Below are positions 63,306 through 64,000 of a DNA stretch of 64,000 bases, in pieces. Each line of letters starts with the position of its first letter. The stretch's first letter is position 1. The translations under genes were made by a program, and so were the position numbers. A model generated the notes under the pieces. The model did no database searches and was not told where the DNA came from. It saw nothing but the letters and a program-made list of their open reading frames with translations. The DNA is from Octadecabacter antarcticus 307 (GTDB taxonomy: Bacteria; Pseudomonadota; Alphaproteobacteria; Rhodobacterales; Rhodobacteraceae): NCBI RefSeq assembly GCF_000155675.2, contig NC_020911.1:3462501-3526500 (forward strand), written 5' to 3'.

Positions 63306-63779
63306 TCAGACATGAACACTCTCTTCGTCCACAACCTCAAACAAGGATGGCACCGCAGGACACGGCACCAACCCATTGCTCACCACGTCAGTTAACCGCG
63401 TCTGGTGCAGGTACACATAAACATGCGCGCTTAACCCCTCCCACAACCGGTTGGTCATCGACTGCGCCCGCGACCCCGACGATCCACCAGACACGCCGGC
63501 CCCTTGGTGCATCGCGCTCACCGTCTCATCAACGGCCGCCAATATTTCGACAACTCTTATATCTGATGCTCCCTTCGCCAGTCGATACCCGCCACCCGGT
63601 CCACGCACGCTTTCAACAAGTCCAGCGCGGCGCAGCTTTACGAACAACTGCTCCAGATAGGGCAACGACAAGCCTTGACGACGCGACAATTCCCCAAGGC
63701 TGACCAGCGTCTCAGCGGGCTGCAACGCGATATCGGCCAGTGCGACCATCGCATAACGGCCTTTTGTGCTTAATTTCAT
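63306..63779 (-). CDS. iscR: Rrf2-family Fe-S regulator (IscR-like)
   Basis: 157 residues from MKLSTKGRYAMVALADIALQ, the typical Rrf2 start; the frame to 63830 is rejected. The wing and helix-turn-helix (LVSLGELSRRQGLSLPYLEQLFVKLRRAGLVESVRGPGGGYRLA) are intact. Where E. coli IscR has three Cys, this protein reads HQGAGVSGGSSGSRAQSMTNRLWEGLSAH with none. The only Cys is near the C-terminus (LVPCPAVP). This matches the Rhodobacter type IscR, which binds an Fe-S cluster by a different scheme. It probably represses the suf operon it heads. Confidence 0.88.
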   Translation of the reverse strand: MKLSTKGRYAMVALADIALQPAETLVSLGELSRRQGLSLPYLEQLFVKLRRAGLVESVRGPGGGYRLAKGASDIRVVEILAAVDETVSAMHQGAGVSGGSSGSRAQSMTNRLWEGLSAHVYVYLHQTRLTDVVSNGLVPCPAVPSLFEVVDEESVHV

Positions 63780-63879
63780 CGGATTTCCCCCTCGCGGTGC
63801 AGCGCTTGGGCGTTGACGCGGCCCCATCACCCTATTAACTCAAACACATCGCGTGGGATCACAAAGGTCCCATACACTG

Positions 63880-63896
63880 TTTAGAATCTTTCTAAG
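63880..63896. promoter_or_regulatory. Irr-box-like site (ICE motif) upstream of the suf operon
   Basis: TTTAGAATCTTTCTAAG is an interrupted dyad that matches the Irr/ICE consensus of Rhizobiales and Rhodobacterales (TTTAGAA-N3-TTCTAAA) except for the last base. It lies 101 bp upstream of the iscR-like start and 79 bp upstream of the divergent hydrolase start. Irr would link suf expression to iron and heme status. Confidence 0.65.
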
Positions 63897-63974
63897 GTGC
63901 CTGAGCGTTTTCGTCAAGATTAGCGCGACCCAAAGCACCCAAAAAAGCAAACACCAGACAACGAACGGACAAAA

Positions 63975-64000
63975 ATGCCCGAAGTCATCTTCCCCGGACC
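63975..64000 (+). CDS. Alpha/beta hydrolase, 5' end only
   Basis: The ATG at 63975 opens MPEVIFPGP at the window edge. This is the usual N-terminus of the small alpha/beta hydrolase encoded divergently from suf in Rhodobacterales. Only nine residues are visible, so the call rests on this start and its place. Confidence 0.55.

Overview
The window reads as chromosome of a marine alphaproteobacterium of the Roseobacter group (Rhodobacteraceae). Evidence: a suf operon of the Rhodobacterales type with a cysteine-poor IscR/Rrf2 regulator and an Irr-box-like site; a dacA-tmk-holB-tatD-MBL housekeeping run; LacI-controlled sugar-type ABC uptake genes. The unusually dense mix of insertion sequences recalls polar Octadecabacter, but that genus assignment is an inference.

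Layout. 1-11.9 kb: a divergently transcribed catabolic locus. A sugar-type ABC importer (binding protein and permeases on the minus strand, ATPase on the plus strand) faces a tightly packed plus-strand operon: HisD-family dehydrogenase, SnoaL-like protein, SDR, LacI regulator, second SnoaL-like protein, bicupin, MetE-like zinc methyltransferase and alpha/beta hydrolase. Two identical 14-bp LacI-type palindromes flank the divergent promoter region. The substrate is not known to me. 12.2-15.5 kb: three overlapping minus-strand genes (DUF4149-like membrane protein, UbiG-like methyltransferase, NnrU/ICMT-like membrane methyltransferase), then a CDF metal exporter divergent from a ZntR/CadR-like MerR regulator with a 19-bp-spacer promoter.

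15.6-42.3 kb: a mobile zone. It holds two identical 1167-bp IS1595-type elements and a decayed third, a membrane-anchored Mrr-type nuclease, an XRE gene with a mini-partner, two serine recombinases, two full tyrosine integrases plus a broken copy, a solo LuxR-type regulator, a BLUF photoreceptor, IS256, IS481 and IS21 elements, a giant autotransporter overlapping an IalB-like gene, a TPR-sulfotransferase and an HsdR-tail-like small ORF. A 14-bp direct repeat of the tRNA-Ser(UGA) 3' end lies at 21798 and inside the intact tRNA at 42229. It suggests that 21.8-42.2 kb is an integrated island whose P4-type integrase sits just inside the far end.

42.5-49.1 kb: conserved core genes (SPOR lipoprotein, D,D-carboxypeptidase, tmk, holB, tatD, MBL hydrolase, AEC transporter). 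49.1-50.7 kb: ArsC-like protein, a small conserved protein and a lyxose-isomerase-like cupin. 50.8-53.4 kb: decayed IS3 and IS110 elements that broke a small plus-strand operon, of which only the end of one gene and the start of the next remain. After tRNA-Arg(CCG), 53.8-63.8 kb is the suf operon on the minus strand (rrf2, cysteine desulfurase, sufB, two embedded glycan-type genes, sufC, sufD, two membrane proteins, sufS).

Most notable: a small double-hairpin element of about 33-38 bp occurs three times, each time inside a transposase gene (twice in the IS256 gene, once in IS3). Compensatory stem changes are visible between copies, and one IS256 copy adds 11 in-frame codons.
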